Counted from the first letter of the stretch, positions 1 to 9,827 are shown. The stretch: DNA of 64,000 bases from Alteromonadaceae bacterium Bs31 (GCA_900177435.1 FXAI01000002.1:394386-458385); one strand, 5' to 3'. Numbers and translations: made by a program. Notes: a model not told the origin generated them from the letters alone.

Positions 1-1
1 C

Positions 2-3000
2 CACAAAAAAACTGGGGAAAAACGCGCCTCCACGTCAATGAACGACAAGTGTGCTTCGGGCACTGGCGCCACTATCGATAAATGTTTTATAAAAGTGGGT
101 ATGCCACAAGAGCAAGTGGCGCAGCTCAGTTTTAACCCGGAAAAGCTTCATCACGTTGCAGCCAAGTGCGGCGTATTTGCGGAAACCGATATTGTCAATT
201 TGGTAAAAAGTGGTATTCCGGCTGAAGAAATAATGTGCTCCCTGGCCGATGCCATCGTTGGCCAGAATCTTTCGGTTCTCACTCGCGGTAATACCCTTAA
301 GCCCAAAGTACTCTTGCTCGGTGGACCAAATACTTATTTACCTTTTTTGCGTGAATGCTGGCGCTTTCGCATTCCGCAAACCTGGCAAGAACGTGAATAT
401 GCTTACCCCACAGATATTTCCTTGGACGAGCTGATTTTTTCGCCTGAAAATTCAGAATACTATGCAGCCTACGGTGCAGTTTTATTTGGCCTGCATGAAA
501 AAGAGGTGGATTCTTGCGGTGATCTAAAAGCCCTAAAAAACTTTATTCGCGATGGCCGCAAAGCGCAGCTGGGGAACAATGCTGGCCCACCTTTGGTCAA
601 CGGCGACGCTAGTGATTTTATTTCCCTTTATGCTCTGCCCACTTTTAAGCCCCCGAAATCAGCTGGCAAACAGATTAAAGGCTTTATTGGTCTTGATGGT
701 GGCTCCACCTCCAGTAAATGCGTACTGGTGAACGAACACGGGAAAATTCTACAAAAAGTGTATCAACTCTCCCAAGGTAACCCTTTGGAAGATATGAAGC
801 AGATGTTCGGCCAGCTCAAAGTCTGGGCGGAGTCCCAGCAGGCACAGTTGCAGGTAGAGGGCTTTGGCGTTACCGGCTACGCCGGCGATGTTATGGAAAC
901 GGCATTGCAGGCAGATGCGAATATTGTAGAAACCGTTGCCCATATGAAAAGTGCTCAGCACTACTTTCCGGATGTGGATGTTATCTGCGATGTGGGTGGG
1001 CAAGACATTAAAGTTCTGTTTATGCAGAACAAAGTGATCAAAAATTTCCGTTTGAGTAACTCCTGCAGTGCCGGCAACGGTATGTTATTGCAAGCTATGG
1101 CGGACCAATTTGGGGTGCCGGTAACGGAATACGCCGACAAAGCCTTTAAAGCTGAACTTTCACCCGAGTTTAGTTATGGCTGTGCCGTGTTCCTCGATTC
1201 AGATCGGGTAAACTTTCAAAAAGAAGGCTACAACGGGGAAGAATTACTGGCTGGCCTGGCACTGGTACTGCCAAAAAATATTTGGCAGTACGTAGTGCAA
1301 ATTCCGCGTATGGCAGAGCTGGGGCGAATTTTTGTGCTACAGGGCGGTACGCAAAAAAATCTTGCAGCAGTAAAAGCCCAAGTAGATTACATTAAGGAGC
1401 GCGTACCAGAGGCGGAGGTACACGTGCATCCGCACACAGGGGAAGCCGGTGCGCTCGGTGCTGCCTTTGAAGCCATACGTGTGGTAAAGCGCAGCGGTAA
1501 ATCTCGTTTTATCGGCTTACAGCAAGCCATCGATCTTGATTACAGTACAAAAAACGATGAACAAACGCGCTGTACCTTTTGTGCCAATAATTGTTCGCGC
1601 ACTTTTATTGATGCCAAAGTAAGCGAGGACGAAACGGCACGCTATATCTCCGGTTTTTCCTGTGAAAAAGGTACGGTAGAAGATTACGACGCGCTGCGAA
1701 AATTAAATGCAGAAAGACGCTCTCGCATGCTTACCTACCCCAACTTGGTTGATTACGAAGCGACCTGGAATTTTAAGCACCTGTACAAAACAGAAGCGCT
1801 ACCAAAAGCCGGTACAGAGCTGGAAGACGTAGATGTAAAACGGAGCATTTTCGGCGGCGTAAAACATAAACACTATACGCGAGGCTTTTCCCGCTCAGCG
1901 AAAGAATCCCAGGATGTACGCAGCCGCATTCGTATTGGCATGCCCAAGGCTCTCAATATGTGGAGCACCGGCCCCTTTTGGCGCGCCTATTTTGAAGCAT
2001 TGGGTATCAGCCCGCGCAATATTGTTTTTTCCGACGATACAAGCGAGGAACTGTGGCAGGCGGGAGGTAAATATGGCTCTATTGACCCTTGCTACCCTGC
2101 CAAGGTGGTTCAGGCCCATATCCACAACCTGCTGTTTGAGCATCATCCCAAAAAAGCATTGGATTTTATTTTCTTCCCGGCGATTACCCACATTCCCACG
2201 TTTATTGACAATGTAATGGATACAGCCTGCTGCCCCATCGTTGCCGGTACACCTAAAGTAATGGCTGCCGCCTTCACTAAAGAAAGCGACTATTTCGCCA
2301 GCCGAAACATTAGCTACCTCGATCCAGCAGTAAGCTTGAATGAGCCCCTGCTATTAAAAAACCGTATGTTCGAATGCTTTGGCGATCGCCTGCAGATTAC
2401 TGAAGACGAAAATAATTTTGCGCTCGACCAGGCCTTTAAGGCGTTGGAGTTTTTTGATAAGCATATGCAACAAAAAGGTCGGGAAATATTGGAGGCGGTT
2501 AAAGCAGATAACCGGATGGCGCTATTAATGATTGGGCGCCCCTATCACAATGATCCCGGTATGAACCATTTAGTATTGGAAGAATACCAGGCCATGGGCT
2601 ACCCGATTCTTTCGATGAAATCCATTCCTAAAGACCGGGATTTTTTACAGGAATATTTTGCCGAAGATCTCAACAAGGGCCACGTACAATCTCCGCTGGA
2701 GATTGCAGATATCTGGCCGGAAAATTACAGCGTTAACAGCGTGCAAAAAGTATGGGCCACCAAGTTTGCAGCGCGACACCCCAATGTGGCGGTATTGGAT
2801 TTATCCAGTTTTAAATGTGGCCACGACGCGCCCACCTACGGTTTAATCGATCGCGTAATTGGTGCTAGTAATACACCCTATTCCGCGCTTCATGATATTG
2901 ATGCCAACAAGCCATCCGGCTCCATAAAAATTCGTGTTAAAACCTATGGCTATACGCTCAAATTGGCCGAGGAAAAATTGCAGGATTTTGCCGAAAAAAA

Positions 3001-3208
3001 TAAACAGTTGGAAATTGCGACAGTAGAAAAACGCCTGAAACTCCTGGAAAGTGCTCCAGAACATATACAAGTTGATGCTGCCTTTATTGCTGAACTTAAA
3101 AAGTGGCGCCTGGCCAGATCTGAATTACTTAACCAAAGCAAGCAAAGCTTTCCTGCACCGCAAAAGTTTGCGGTATCGAATCTGATAAATGTTGTTGAGG
3201 TGGACTAA
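2..3208 (+). CDS. BcrAD/BadFG-type acyl-CoA dehydratase activase with DUF2229 region (5' end outside window)
   Basis: The frame is open from base 2, so the gene enters from outside the window; the first ATG (38) lies inside the motif NDKCASGTG and is not a real start. The visible part holds the end of one ASKHA ATPase domain, a complete second one (phosphate loop DGGSTSSKC near residue 217 counted from that ATG, DVGGQDIK, SCSAGNG, LQGGTQKN), a cysteine cluster CTFCANNC near residue 510 that could bind an Fe-S cluster, and a DUF2229-type region from about residue 630 (RIGMPKALNMW). The family activates 2-hydroxyacyl-CoA dehydratases by ATP-driven electron transfer; the substrate here is unknown. 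Its stop overlaps the next start (TAATG), indicating translational coupling with the dehydratase-like partner. Confidence 0.85.
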   Translation, partial: HKKTGEKRASTSMNDKCASGTGATIDKCFIKVGMPQEQVAQLSFNPEKLHHVAAKCGVFAETDIVNLVKSGIPAEEIMCSLADAIVGQNLSVLTRGNTLKPKVLLLGGPNTYLPFLRECWRFRIPQTWQEREYAYPTDISLDELIFSPENSEYYAAYGAVLFGLHEKEVDSCGDLKALKNFIRDGRKAQLGNNAGPPLVNGDASDFISLYALPTFKPPKSAGKQIKGFIGLDGGSTSSKCVLVNEHGKILQKVYQLSQGNPLEDMKQMFGQLKVWAESQQAQLQVEGFGVTGYAGDVMETALQADANIVETVAHMKSAQHYFPDVDVICDVGGQDIKVLFMQNKVIKNFRLSNSCSAGNGMLLQAMADQFGVPVTEYADKAFKAELSPEFSYGCAVFLDSDRVNFQKEGYNGEELLAGLALVLPKNIWQYVVQIPRMAELGRIFVLQGGTQKNLAAVKAQVDYIKERVPEAEVHVHPHTGEAGALGAAFEAIRVVKRSGKSRFIGLQQAIDLDYSTKNDEQTRCTFCANNCSRTFIDAKVSEDETARYISGFSCEKGTVEDYDALRKLNAERRSRMLTYPNLVDYEATWNFKHLYKTEALPKAGTELEDVDVKRSIFGGVKHKHYTRGFSRSAKESQDVRSRIRIGMPKALNMWSTGPFWRAYFEALGISPRNIVFSDDTSEELWQAGGKYGSIDPCYPAKVVQAHIHNLLFEHHPKKALDFIFFPAITHIPTFIDNVMDTACCPIVAGTPKVMAAAFTKESDYFASRNISYLDPAVSLNEPLLLKNRMFECFGDRLQITEDENNFALDQAFKALEFFDKHMQQKGREILEAVKADNRMALLMIGRPYHNDPGMNHLVLEEYQAMGYPILSMKSIPKDRDFLQEYFAEDLNKGHVQSPLEIADIWPENYSVNSVQKVWATKFAARHPNVAVLDLSSFKCGHDAPTYGLIDRVIGASNTPYSALHDIDANKPSGSIKIRVKTYGYTLKLAEEKLQDFAEKNKQLEIATVEKRLKLLESAPEHIQVDAAFIAELKKWRLARSELLNQSKQSFPAPQKFAVSNLINVVEVD

Positions 3209-4998
3209 TGCAAGCCCCATCCCCGGAAGAACACACTAAAGACTATTTACACAGTATTGACGAACAGCTTAAGGCCTTTGAGAGAGAAGAGGCGGAGCGT
3301 TTGCAGATCCCGCAGCAAAACCAGCAACACTGGCACGACGCCAACCCCAATAGCTTTACTGCGGAGCAGCGTGAGCACACCACCATATTGCATGCGGGCC
3401 TTACCATGGCTCACGATTTATTTATTCAGTCGGCCTTTCGCGGCCTGGGCTATAAAGTGGAAGCGATGGAGGTGCCCGATACCCGCTCGCTGCAGTTTGG
3501 GCGAGAGTTTGGCAATCGAGGCCAGTGTAACCCCACCTATTTTACCGTCGGTAATCTGATAAAAAAATTAAACCAGTTAAAGGCTGGCGGGCTTAGTAAG
3601 AAAGACATTATCGAAAACTATTTATTTGCTACCGCCGGTTCGTGCGGCCCCTGCCGATTTGGCTCCTACGTAACGGAGTACCGTAAAGCGCTTAGAGATG
3701 CGGGCTTCGAGGGTTTTCGTGTGATTCTGTTCCAGCAGGCTGGCGGGGTAAAACAGGCCACTGGTGAAGAAATGGGATTAAAAATAGATGCCCAGTTTTT
3801 TATCACCATGTGCAAGGCTATTTTATTGGGGGATGCCCTCAATGCGCTGGGCTACCGAATACGGCCCTACGAAATTAATCCCGGAGAAACCGATAAAGTC
3901 ATCGCTCAGGCAAAGCAAGACATAGCTAAAGCCTTTGAAAAGCGAAAAGGCTTGCTAAAAACGCTGTGGAAAACCCGCAAAGCACTTAAAGCCATTCAAG
4001 TAGACCGCACCCAGATAAAGCCACGGGTGGCCATTATTGGCGAATTCTGGGCCATGACCACGGAAGGTGATGGCAACTACAAAATGCACCGCTTTTTAGA
4101 AAAGGAAGGGGCCGAAGTTGATATTCAGCTGGTTACCAACTGGGGGCTTTACCTGGTGTGGGCGAGCCGCTATGACACCAAAGAGCGTGCCAAACTCAAG
4201 GGCGCCGACAGCAAGTTAAGTGACAGCAATAAAAGCGGTAGTAAATTCGCATTACAAGGCGTAGACGTAGCAAAAAAACTACTGCAATTGCGAGCAGCGG
4301 AAGGTTTTCTGAGAGGACTATTCGCTTTCTATGCCCGGGTGCTTGGCTTAACAGATTACCACCTGCCGGACATGGATCATATCGCCGAAATCAGCCACCG
4401 CTTTTACGATAATAATTTGCGTGGGGGTGAGGGGCATATGGAAGTGGGTAAAATGATTCACAACGTTGTGGACCAAAAGGTGAATATGACCCTCAGTATT
4501 AAGCCATTCGGTTGCATGCCCTCCAGTGGGGTGAGCGACGGGGTACAATCGCTTATTACCGAGTTATACCCGGCAGCTATTTTTCTACCCATAGAAACCA
4601 ATGGCGATGGTGCGGTGAATGTCTATAGCCGGGTACAAATGCAGCTATTTAAGGCAAAGCAAAGCGCAGAAAAAGAAGTGAGTGCCCTGCTAAAAAAAAT
4701 CAATATGGACTTGGCAGGCTTTAAGGCGGCGGAGCAGGAAGTGCCCGCGTTCAGTAAAGCTCTGTATCGCAGTCGCCATCACGGCGCCTGTACAGCGCTG
4801 GATCTTGCAGAAGATCTTTACCACCGGCAGCAGCGCTTCGATGTTCGTATTGCCCGCAATATTAAGCGTTGGATTGCTAGCGCCAAAGCACAGCACCAAA
4901 AACAAACTTTGCTGGCAGTGGAGCGGGCGGCCAAGCGCTATAAAGAAAGTAAAAATAGCGGTTTTGGCGAAATGGCCGTAAGAATTATGGAGCCATGA
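3208..4998 (+). CDS. 2-hydroxyacyl-CoA dehydratase-like (HGD-D/COG3581-type) protein
   Basis: A 596-residue protein whose ATG shares one base with the stop of the upstream activase, so the two are almost certainly made together. The motif GSCGPCRFG near residue 145 with two cysteines, the early RGQCNPTYF cysteine, and the late GCMPSSGVSDG motif are typical of the dehydratase-like half of large activase fusion proteins. In many bacteria both halves are one polypeptide of about 1400 or more residues; here the unit is split into two overlapping genes. The N terminus is hydrophilic and there is no signal peptide, so it should be cytoplasmic. The true substrate is not known for this subfamily. Confidence 0.8.
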   Translation: MQAPSPEEHTKDYLHSIDEQLKAFEREEAERLQIPQQNQQHWHDANPNSFTAEQREHTTILHAGLTMAHDLFIQSAFRGLGYKVEAMEVPDTRSLQFGREFGNRGQCNPTYFTVGNLIKKLNQLKAGGLSKKDIIENYLFATAGSCGPCRFGSYVTEYRKALRDAGFEGFRVILFQQAGGVKQATGEEMGLKIDAQFFITMCKAILLGDALNALGYRIRPYEINPGETDKVIAQAKQDIAKAFEKRKGLLKTLWKTRKALKAIQVDRTQIKPRVAIIGEFWAMTTEGDGNYKMHRFLEKEGAEVDIQLVTNWGLYLVWASRYDTKERAKLKGADSKLSDSNKSGSKFALQGVDVAKKLLQLRAAEGFLRGLFAFYARVLGLTDYHLPDMDHIAEISHRFYDNNLRGGEGHMEVGKMIHNVVDQKVNMTLSIKPFGCMPSSGVSDGVQSLITELYPAAIFLPIETNGDGAVNVYSRVQMQLFKAKQSAEKEVSALLKKINMDLAGFKAAEQEVPAFSKALYRSRHHGACTALDLAEDLYHRQQRFDVRIARNIKRWIASAKAQHQKQTLLAVERAAKRYKESKNSGFGEMAVRIMEP

Positions 4999-5026
4999 AT
5001 TTAGCTGCAGTAAGGCTCACTTTCAT

Positions 5027-5863
5027 ATGTTAAGCATTCCTGAGGCACCCAGTGCTATTAGAAAGGGCTTTCCTCTCAAGAACGTGCTTGGAGAGCAAGC
5101 ACTTGTCTGCCTTGCGCGTAATCTTAAAACCGCTCACGGCGAGTTCACTGACAAGGCTTTTATCGATAGCACACTCCCTAAACTTGCCCCCCTGGAATTT
5201 AAAGAGCGTGGCCACTGTATTGCCCAGGCAATGAAAGAATACTTGCCAAACAATTACAGTGAGGCGCTGGCTATTATTTTAAAATCTCTTACACCAGCCA
5301 ATACAGAAACCGAAGGGCTGGGTCTTGCGGTGATGTTTTATCTGCCTCACAGTTGTTTTATTGAACGCTATGGGCTCAAGCACGACTACAATGCAGGAAT
5401 AGACCCTTTCGATCTTTCAATGAAAGCGCAGTACGAAATAACCCGGCGTTTTAGCGCGGAATTTTCTATCCGCCCTTTTCTTATTCAGCAACAGCAGAGA
5501 ACCCTTGCTGTTTTGCGTTGCTGGATAAATGATTCTGACCCGCACGTGCGCCGTCTGTGTTCCGAGGGTACACGCCCCCGCTTGCCCTGGGCTCAGCGAA
5601 TTCCTGCGCTAGTGCAAGACCCAAGCCCTATTCTACCCTTACTGGAAATATTAAAAGATGATCCTGTCCTTTATGTGCGTAGAAGTGTCGCCAATAGTTT
5701 GGGTGATATCGCCAAAGATCATCCGAGCTTAGTATTTGACACCTGTGAGCGCTGGCTGGAAGGTGCAAATAAAGAGTTAAAATGGATAATTCGCCATGCC
5801 TTAAGAAATCCAGCAAAAAAGGGCGTTGAAAGGTCTTTGGAGCTTCGTATGGCTGCCAAATAA
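5027..5863 (+). CDS. AlkC/AlkD-type DNA alkylation repair protein
   Basis: A 278-residue all-helical protein resembling the HEAT-repeat DNA glycosylases that remove 3-methylated purines. The segment RRLCSEGTRPRLPWA (about residues 180-195) followed by repeats with DPVLYVRRSVANSLGDIAK and a C-terminal WIIRHALRNPAKKG is the usual signature of the AlkC-like group. It starts 28 bp after the dehydratase-like gene on the same strand and might be co-transcribed, although no functional link is evident. No extra C-terminal Ig-like domain, present in some AlkC proteins, is seen. The ATG at 5027 has only a weak upstream purine stretch. Confidence 0.75.
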   Translation: MLSIPEAPSAIRKGFPLKNVLGEQALVCLARNLKTAHGEFTDKAFIDSTLPKLAPLEFKERGHCIAQAMKEYLPNNYSEALAIILKSLTPANTETEGLGLAVMFYLPHSCFIERYGLKHDYNAGIDPFDLSMKAQYEITRRFSAEFSIRPFLIQQQQRTLAVLRCWINDSDPHVRRLCSEGTRPRLPWAQRIPALVQDPSPILPLLEILKDDPVLYVRRSVANSLGDIAKDHPSLVFDTCERWLEGANKELKWIIRHALRNPAKKGVERSLELRMAAK

Positions 5864-6107
5864 ATTTTATTGCCGCCATAGAAAAAAGGCTTTAATTAGT
5901 ACAATAATCTTGCTGATAGTTTGGTGGCTGTTGGAGTGTTTATATAGAATTTCCCGGAGTGAGTTAACTGTACACCGGGTTTGTTGGCTTAAATTGAGCG
6001 TTCAGGCTGGTGCATGTACCTTGAGTGTTTATCAGCAGTCGAAAAATAAAGATACGGGGAAAATGGAATACAAGGGTGTTAACACCAGCGAGTATTCCGG
6101 CTGCTAG
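5826..6107 (+). CDS. possible small single-span membrane protein
   Basis: A short open frame overlapping the end of the alkylation repair gene. It encodes a basic segment (CRHRKK), one strongly hydrophobic helix (ALISTIILLIVWWLLECLY) and a polar tail ending in SEYSGC. The frame's first codon is a TTG inside the upstream gene, and no convincing ribosome binding site was seen, so the true start, if any, is unclear. No family is recognised. It could be a real inner-membrane peptide or a chance frame. Confidence 0.25.
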   Translation: MKGLWSFVWLPNKFYCRHRKKALISTIILLIVWWLLECLYRISRSELTVHRVCWLKLSVQAGACTLSVYQQSKNKDTGKMEYKGVNTSEYSGC

Positions 6108-6168
6108 ACTATTAACTCGACAAAATAGTGTGTTGCCGGGTTAATAATATTCTCCACCACCTTCGCGC

Positions 6169-7080
6169 TTACACTATCTTGCTAAAATATTGCTCCATTT
6201 GCGCACGATGGGAGGGGTTTGGCTGCTTCCCCATGAGCGCCCCCATGTTCTCTTGCATGTGGCTCACCTGAGAGGTAGCAGGAATCGCGCAAGTGATATG
6301 TGGATGAGACGTAATATACTTGAGAAAAAACTGCGCCCAGTTGTTACAGTCAATCTCCCCTGCCCATGCGGGCAGTTTCTTATTGCTCACATAGGAAAAC
6401 AGGCTACCACCTTGGAAAGGCCGGTTAGCAATAACGCCAATGTTTTTTTCTGCTGCCAGGGGCAGCAGGCGCTGTTCGGCTTCCCTATCCAAAATGTTGT
6501 AGGTTAATTGAATAAAGTCGATGGGGTAGGCTTTCATTATCATTTCCATCTCCGAATGCCTTAAGCCACCGTAGGTAGTAATGCCGATGTATTGCACGCG
6601 GCCCTTTTCTTTCCAGTCTTGCAGGGTATGCATATGGTTTTTCCAGTCCAGCAAATTATGAATTTGCAGTAGACTGAAACCGGGAATTTTCCACAGTGTG
6701 CGAGATGTTTCCATTTCGGCGATGCCGGCTTCCCGGCCTGTAGTCCACACTTTTGTTGCCGAAAAACAGGATGGAGGGAAATTCAATTTTTCCAGGCAGC
6801 GACCGATAACTTGTTCAGAGCGGCCATACATGGGAGAGGAGTCGATGAGTGCACCCCCATGTTTAAAAAATTCTTTTAGAATTTTTACTCTGGTTTCGAA
6901 TGCTGGCCCCTCGGGTGTGATATCGAAAGTAAGCCAGGAGCCCATGCCAATAGCAGGGATTTTTACGCCGCTGGAGGGGATTGTGCGAAACAGAGTAGAA
7001 AGGTCATTTGCCTGCGCGTGTTTGCCTGCCAAAAGAGAAGCAAAGGTTCCAATTAACAAGGATCTACGGTCTATTTGCAT
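6169..7080 (-). CDS. aldo/keto reductase with Tat-type signal peptide
   Basis: A 303-residue NAD(P)H-dependent oxidoreductase of the aldo/keto reductase barrel family. The start at 7080 is preferred over the longer frame (7149) because it opens with DRRSLLIG, a twin-arginine-like motif, then a hydrophobic stretch ending AQA, and has GGGAG about 13 bases upstream. Family features are the catalytic Tyr in SPMYGRSE, Lys in SATKVW, His in LLQIHNLLDW, and the cofactor region VIANRPFQGG. Export through Tat would place a cofactor-loaded reductase in the periplasm, as known for a subset of this family. The gene is isolated, facing the divergent SIMPL gene. Confidence 0.85.
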   Translation of the reverse strand: MQIDRRSLLIGTFASLLAGKHAQANDLSTLFRTIPSSGVKIPAIGMGSWLTFDITPEGPAFETRVKILKEFFKHGGALIDSSPMYGRSEQVIGRCLEKLNFPPSCFSATKVWTTGREAGIAEMETSRTLWKIPGFSLLQIHNLLDWKNHMHTLQDWKEKGRVQYIGITTYGGLRHSEMEMIMKAYPIDFIQLTYNILDREAEQRLLPLAAEKNIGVIANRPFQGGSLFSYVSNKKLPAWAGEIDCNNWAQFFLKYITSHPHITCAIPATSQVSHMQENMGALMGKQPNPSHRAQMEQYFSKIV

Positions 7081-7267
7081 GGCTTGTTTGCTCCCATGAG
7101 AAGTAAATAGCAAGGTAAGAGGAATTCTATACCCAAGCGCGCCCGTCATCCATGGCTAAAAGTGGCGCAGGTGGTAGAGGGAGGTAAAGCCGAAATATTG
7201 ATTTGCGCTGGCATTCGTTTTTTAATGGGCGGAGGCAATAAACCTCAATAATTAAAAGGAATATCTG

Positions 7268-8050
7268 ATGAACTACCCTGGCCTGCTCGTATTAGTAAGT
7301 TTTCTATCCGTGAGTGTATTCGCAAACCCCGAGCTGAAAGGCCAGCCAGAGGAGTTGCGACAGTTTCTTCACCCGGCAGATAAAACCGTTACGATATATG
7401 CCCATGCGGAACAAACCGCCTATTCCGATAAAGCGATTATACAACTGGTGGTAAGCACCGATGAGAGCCTGCTCTCGCGCTCCCTTGCAGCCAACAGCGA
7501 GCTGCGCAACAAAATTTCACAACAACTGATGGCCAAAGGCATTAAAGCCGAGCATATAAATAGTTCTAAATTCTCAACCTCCCCCCAGTACGGCTGGTTC
7601 GGTAAAAAGCCGAATAGTTTTAAAGTAGTTAACCGAATGGCGATCAGTATTTTTGATGAGCGCCAATTACAAGCGCTGGCTAAAGTGGCCGATGAATATG
7701 AGCAAGCCGAAATATCGGGTACCAGCTTTGAGCACATCGAAAAAGACAAGTTTGAGCAAGCAGTTAAAAAAGATGCGCTGGATAAAGTACTGGCCAAAAA
7801 AGCGTTTTATGAGCGCTCTCTGGGTGTAAAACTGGAGGCCGTGGCCTTTAGGGATGAACAAGTACTGCCTCAGGCCACTGCAGGGGCGCAGCTGGTAGAG
7901 GAGGTTGTTGTGAGTGGCAGGCGGGAATCAGAAAGCCGCTTAATGTCTAAACAAGTAAGTTACGATAGTTACGAGAGCTCTCCAGCAAGAACCTTTGATG
8001 AGGTGAAATACCGGGCGGTTATTTTTGTGGATTTCAAAATATCAAAATAG
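7268..8050 (+). CDS. SIMPL-domain (DUF541) periplasmic protein
   Basis: A 260-residue protein with a signal peptide (cleavage likely after VSVFA) and the SIMPL/DUF541 fold, seen as alternating segments such as TVTIYAHAEQTAYSDKA, VVSTDESLLSRSLAAN and FKVVNRMAISIFDERQL. SIMPL proteins sit in the periplasm or outer envelope; no enzymatic activity is established for the family. A stretch rich in Glu, Val and Arg near the end (EEVVVSGRRESE) is unusual. Start at 7268 has AAAAGGAA just upstream. The gene is divergent from the Tat aldo/keto reductase. Confidence 0.8.
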   Translation: MNYPGLLVLVSFLSVSVFANPELKGQPEELRQFLHPADKTVTIYAHAEQTAYSDKAIIQLVVSTDESLLSRSLAANSELRNKISQQLMAKGIKAEHINSSKFSTSPQYGWFGKKPNSFKVVNRMAISIFDERQLQALAKVADEYEQAEISGTSFEHIEKDKFEQAVKKDALDKVLAKKAFYERSLGVKLEAVAFRDEQVLPQATAGAQLVEEVVVSGRRESESRLMSKQVSYDSYESSPARTFDEVKYRAVIFVDFKISK

Positions 8051-8288
8051 TGGCCGAAATATAAGCCGCTGTGGCAGTTGTGATATTTGCAGTAGATTTA
8101 AAGAGGCTAGCTCCGTGTAAGGTGGGCATCACTTTTCTATCTTTTATCGCTTGCGCAGCGCTCGAAAACGGGTGCCTGAATATAGCCTAAAGCTGCCAGA
8201 TTTTAAGGCCGACAAACACGTTCAGCAGCATGAAGAAGGTGTTTGCCGGTTTTTGCCGAGTGACGAGGTGTTGCGCTTTGGTCGGAAT

Positions 8289-9584
8289 TTAAAAACAAGA
8301 CGTTTGCACGTCATTTAAAAACCCGCGATCCACGCCACTGCGCACAGTAATCTCATTGGGGCAGGGCACTTCACGGTAGTCCAGCGCCGGGTTGTCTGCC
8401 GCCTGGAACCAATCAACATAGAACATGCAGCCCTCATAGGCCTCGCTTAGGCCCCGTGAACCGAAAACACTTTGGCAACTTTGGGCAAGGCAATTTTTGT
8501 AGCTGTCCAGGCTATCGTTCCAGCCAAGCTTTTGCTTGCAGGCAGCCAGCAGCCCACCGTATTGAGCGCCCAGTTGCTCACTGGGTACGCCCCACTGATC
8601 AGAACAGGCATTGAACGCACCAACGCCGCCGCCAGGCACCAGAATGTCAAACTGACCACCACTAACGTCATAGCCAATATTCGTGGTTTGAACAATCATC
8701 CGCTTACCTGCCAGTGCCGCTGAACCGGGGTCATCGCCACCGTTATAGGAGCTGCCGGTAAAGCGCAATTCGTAGCAGCGCCCACATACGTCCCCGCTGG
8801 CTGCGGCGGCAAAGCCATAGGCAAGGTTTTCGTTAATCACCCAGGGCGCCATGCTTTGGCACATATGGGCGGCACCGCCAGCATCACAGGAACTGCCTGC
8901 GTCCACGTCGGAGAGTACAGCATCGCTGGCTGAGCAGGCGGGCAGTGGGTCCACGCCGGAGGGTACATTGCCCTGCCAACTGCAGTGCGCCTTGCAGCAA
9001 TCCCAATAACGGGTGGAATAGCCAGGGCAGCCCAACCAGTCTCCCCCTGATGAAGAACTGCTGCTACTTGATGAACTTGAAGAGCTGCTGGAGCTGGACG
9101 TCGATGAGCTTGAGCTGCTTGACGAACTGGAAGAGCTGCTAGAACTGGATGTTGAAGAGCTAGAGCTACTACTGCTGGATGAACCAGAGCCGCTGGAAGA
9201 GCTGGAGGAGCTACTGGAAGTACCGGAAGATGAATTTGTTGAGCTGCTTGAACTCGATGAAGAGCTGGAGCTGCTACTAGATGAGCCTGGCTGAAGGGAG
9301 CCAGAAGAGCTGGAGCTGCTAGATGAGCTTGGCTGAAGGGAGCCAGAGGAGCTGGAACTGCTACTTGAGCTTGAGCTGCTGCTAACTGTATCACCGGGCA
9401 AATTTATTGCGCCGCTGGATGAATTACTTGAAGAGCTAGTGGATGAACTGGAGCTGCTACTTGAGGAAGAAGAGCTGCTGTCTGCCAACGGCGGCAGGCT
9501 GGTACCTCCACCCCCGCCACATGCAGATAAAACAGTAACAGTGACAAGAGCGCACAAGGAGCGCTTAAGGTTTACTACAAACAT
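8289..9584 (-). CDS. GH45 endoglucanase, lipoprotein with poly-serine linker
   Basis: A 431-residue secreted endo-beta-1,4-glucanase. The N terminus is a lipoprotein signal with lipobox LSAC (Cys22) followed by a Gly run. Residues about 36-181 are an almost pure Ser linker interrupted by short islands (NLPGD, SLQP, GSGS, STNS). The catalytic module begins at about 182. It contains STRYWDCCK (catalytic base Asp near 192) and the second Asp in FDILVPGGGVG (near 313), preceded seven residues earlier by the accessory Asp (GYDVSGG), matching the spacing in the well-known fungal Cel45A. Many Cys residues suggest disulphides. No CBM is visible, so lipid anchoring plus the linker probably presents the enzyme on the cell surface. 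Confidence 0.93.
   Translation of the reverse strand: MFVVNLKRSLCALVTVTVLSACGGGGGTSLPPLADSSSSSSSSSSSSSTSSSSNSSSGAINLPGDTVSSSSSSSSSSSSSGSLQPSSSSSSSSSGSLQPGSSSSSSSSSSSSSSSTNSSSGTSSSSSSSSSGSGSSSSSSSSSSTSSSSSSSSSSSSSSSSTSSSSSSSSSSSSSSSSSGGDWLGCPGYSTRYWDCCKAHCSWQGNVPSGVDPLPACSASDAVLSDVDAGSSCDAGGAAHMCQSMAPWVINENLAYGFAAAASGDVCGRCYELRFTGSSYNGGDDPGSAALAGKRMIVQTTNIGYDVSGGQFDILVPGGGVGAFNACSDQWGVPSEQLGAQYGGLLAACKQKLGWNDSLDSYKNCLAQSCQSVFGSRGLSEAYEGCMFYVDWFQAADNPALDYREVPCPNEITVRSGVDRGFLNDVQTSCF
9040..9480 (-). repeat. poly-serine linker coding repeat of the GH45 gene
   Basis: A low-complexity tract made mainly of AGC, AGT, TCA and TCC serine codons, with mixed codon use that avoids a perfect microsatellite. 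It encodes the roughly 145-residue flexible linker between the lipobox and the GH45 module. The complementary strand shows long frames rich in Glu and Leu that are artefacts of this repeat. Confidence 0.85.
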
Positions 9585-9827
9585 GGCGAGTACTCAAAAA
9601 TCTCGAAAGGAGGAAGCTTATAGCACCAGCCAATATGCAGATGAGATCCGCGCCACATTATGGCAGCTTGTATTAGCTAAAACCAAAATCCTCCGTAAGC
9701 TGCACCGAAAAGGACAACACTGCTCCGCTAACAGGCTTACATTTTCTGCCACATTGTGTGCCAGTAATTGCCATGTTTCATAGGACCTGCTGGGTTAAGA
9801 TAGAAAGCCTGCCTTGTCTTATGGATA

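Noticed and set aside
9439-9783. Long plus-strand frames opposite poly-serine linkers of GH45 and CE3 (also 23428-23751, 44682-45638 minus)
   Set aside because: They encode Glu/Leu-rich artefacts that are the antisense of serine-codon repeats, and lie fully inside well-supported genes.
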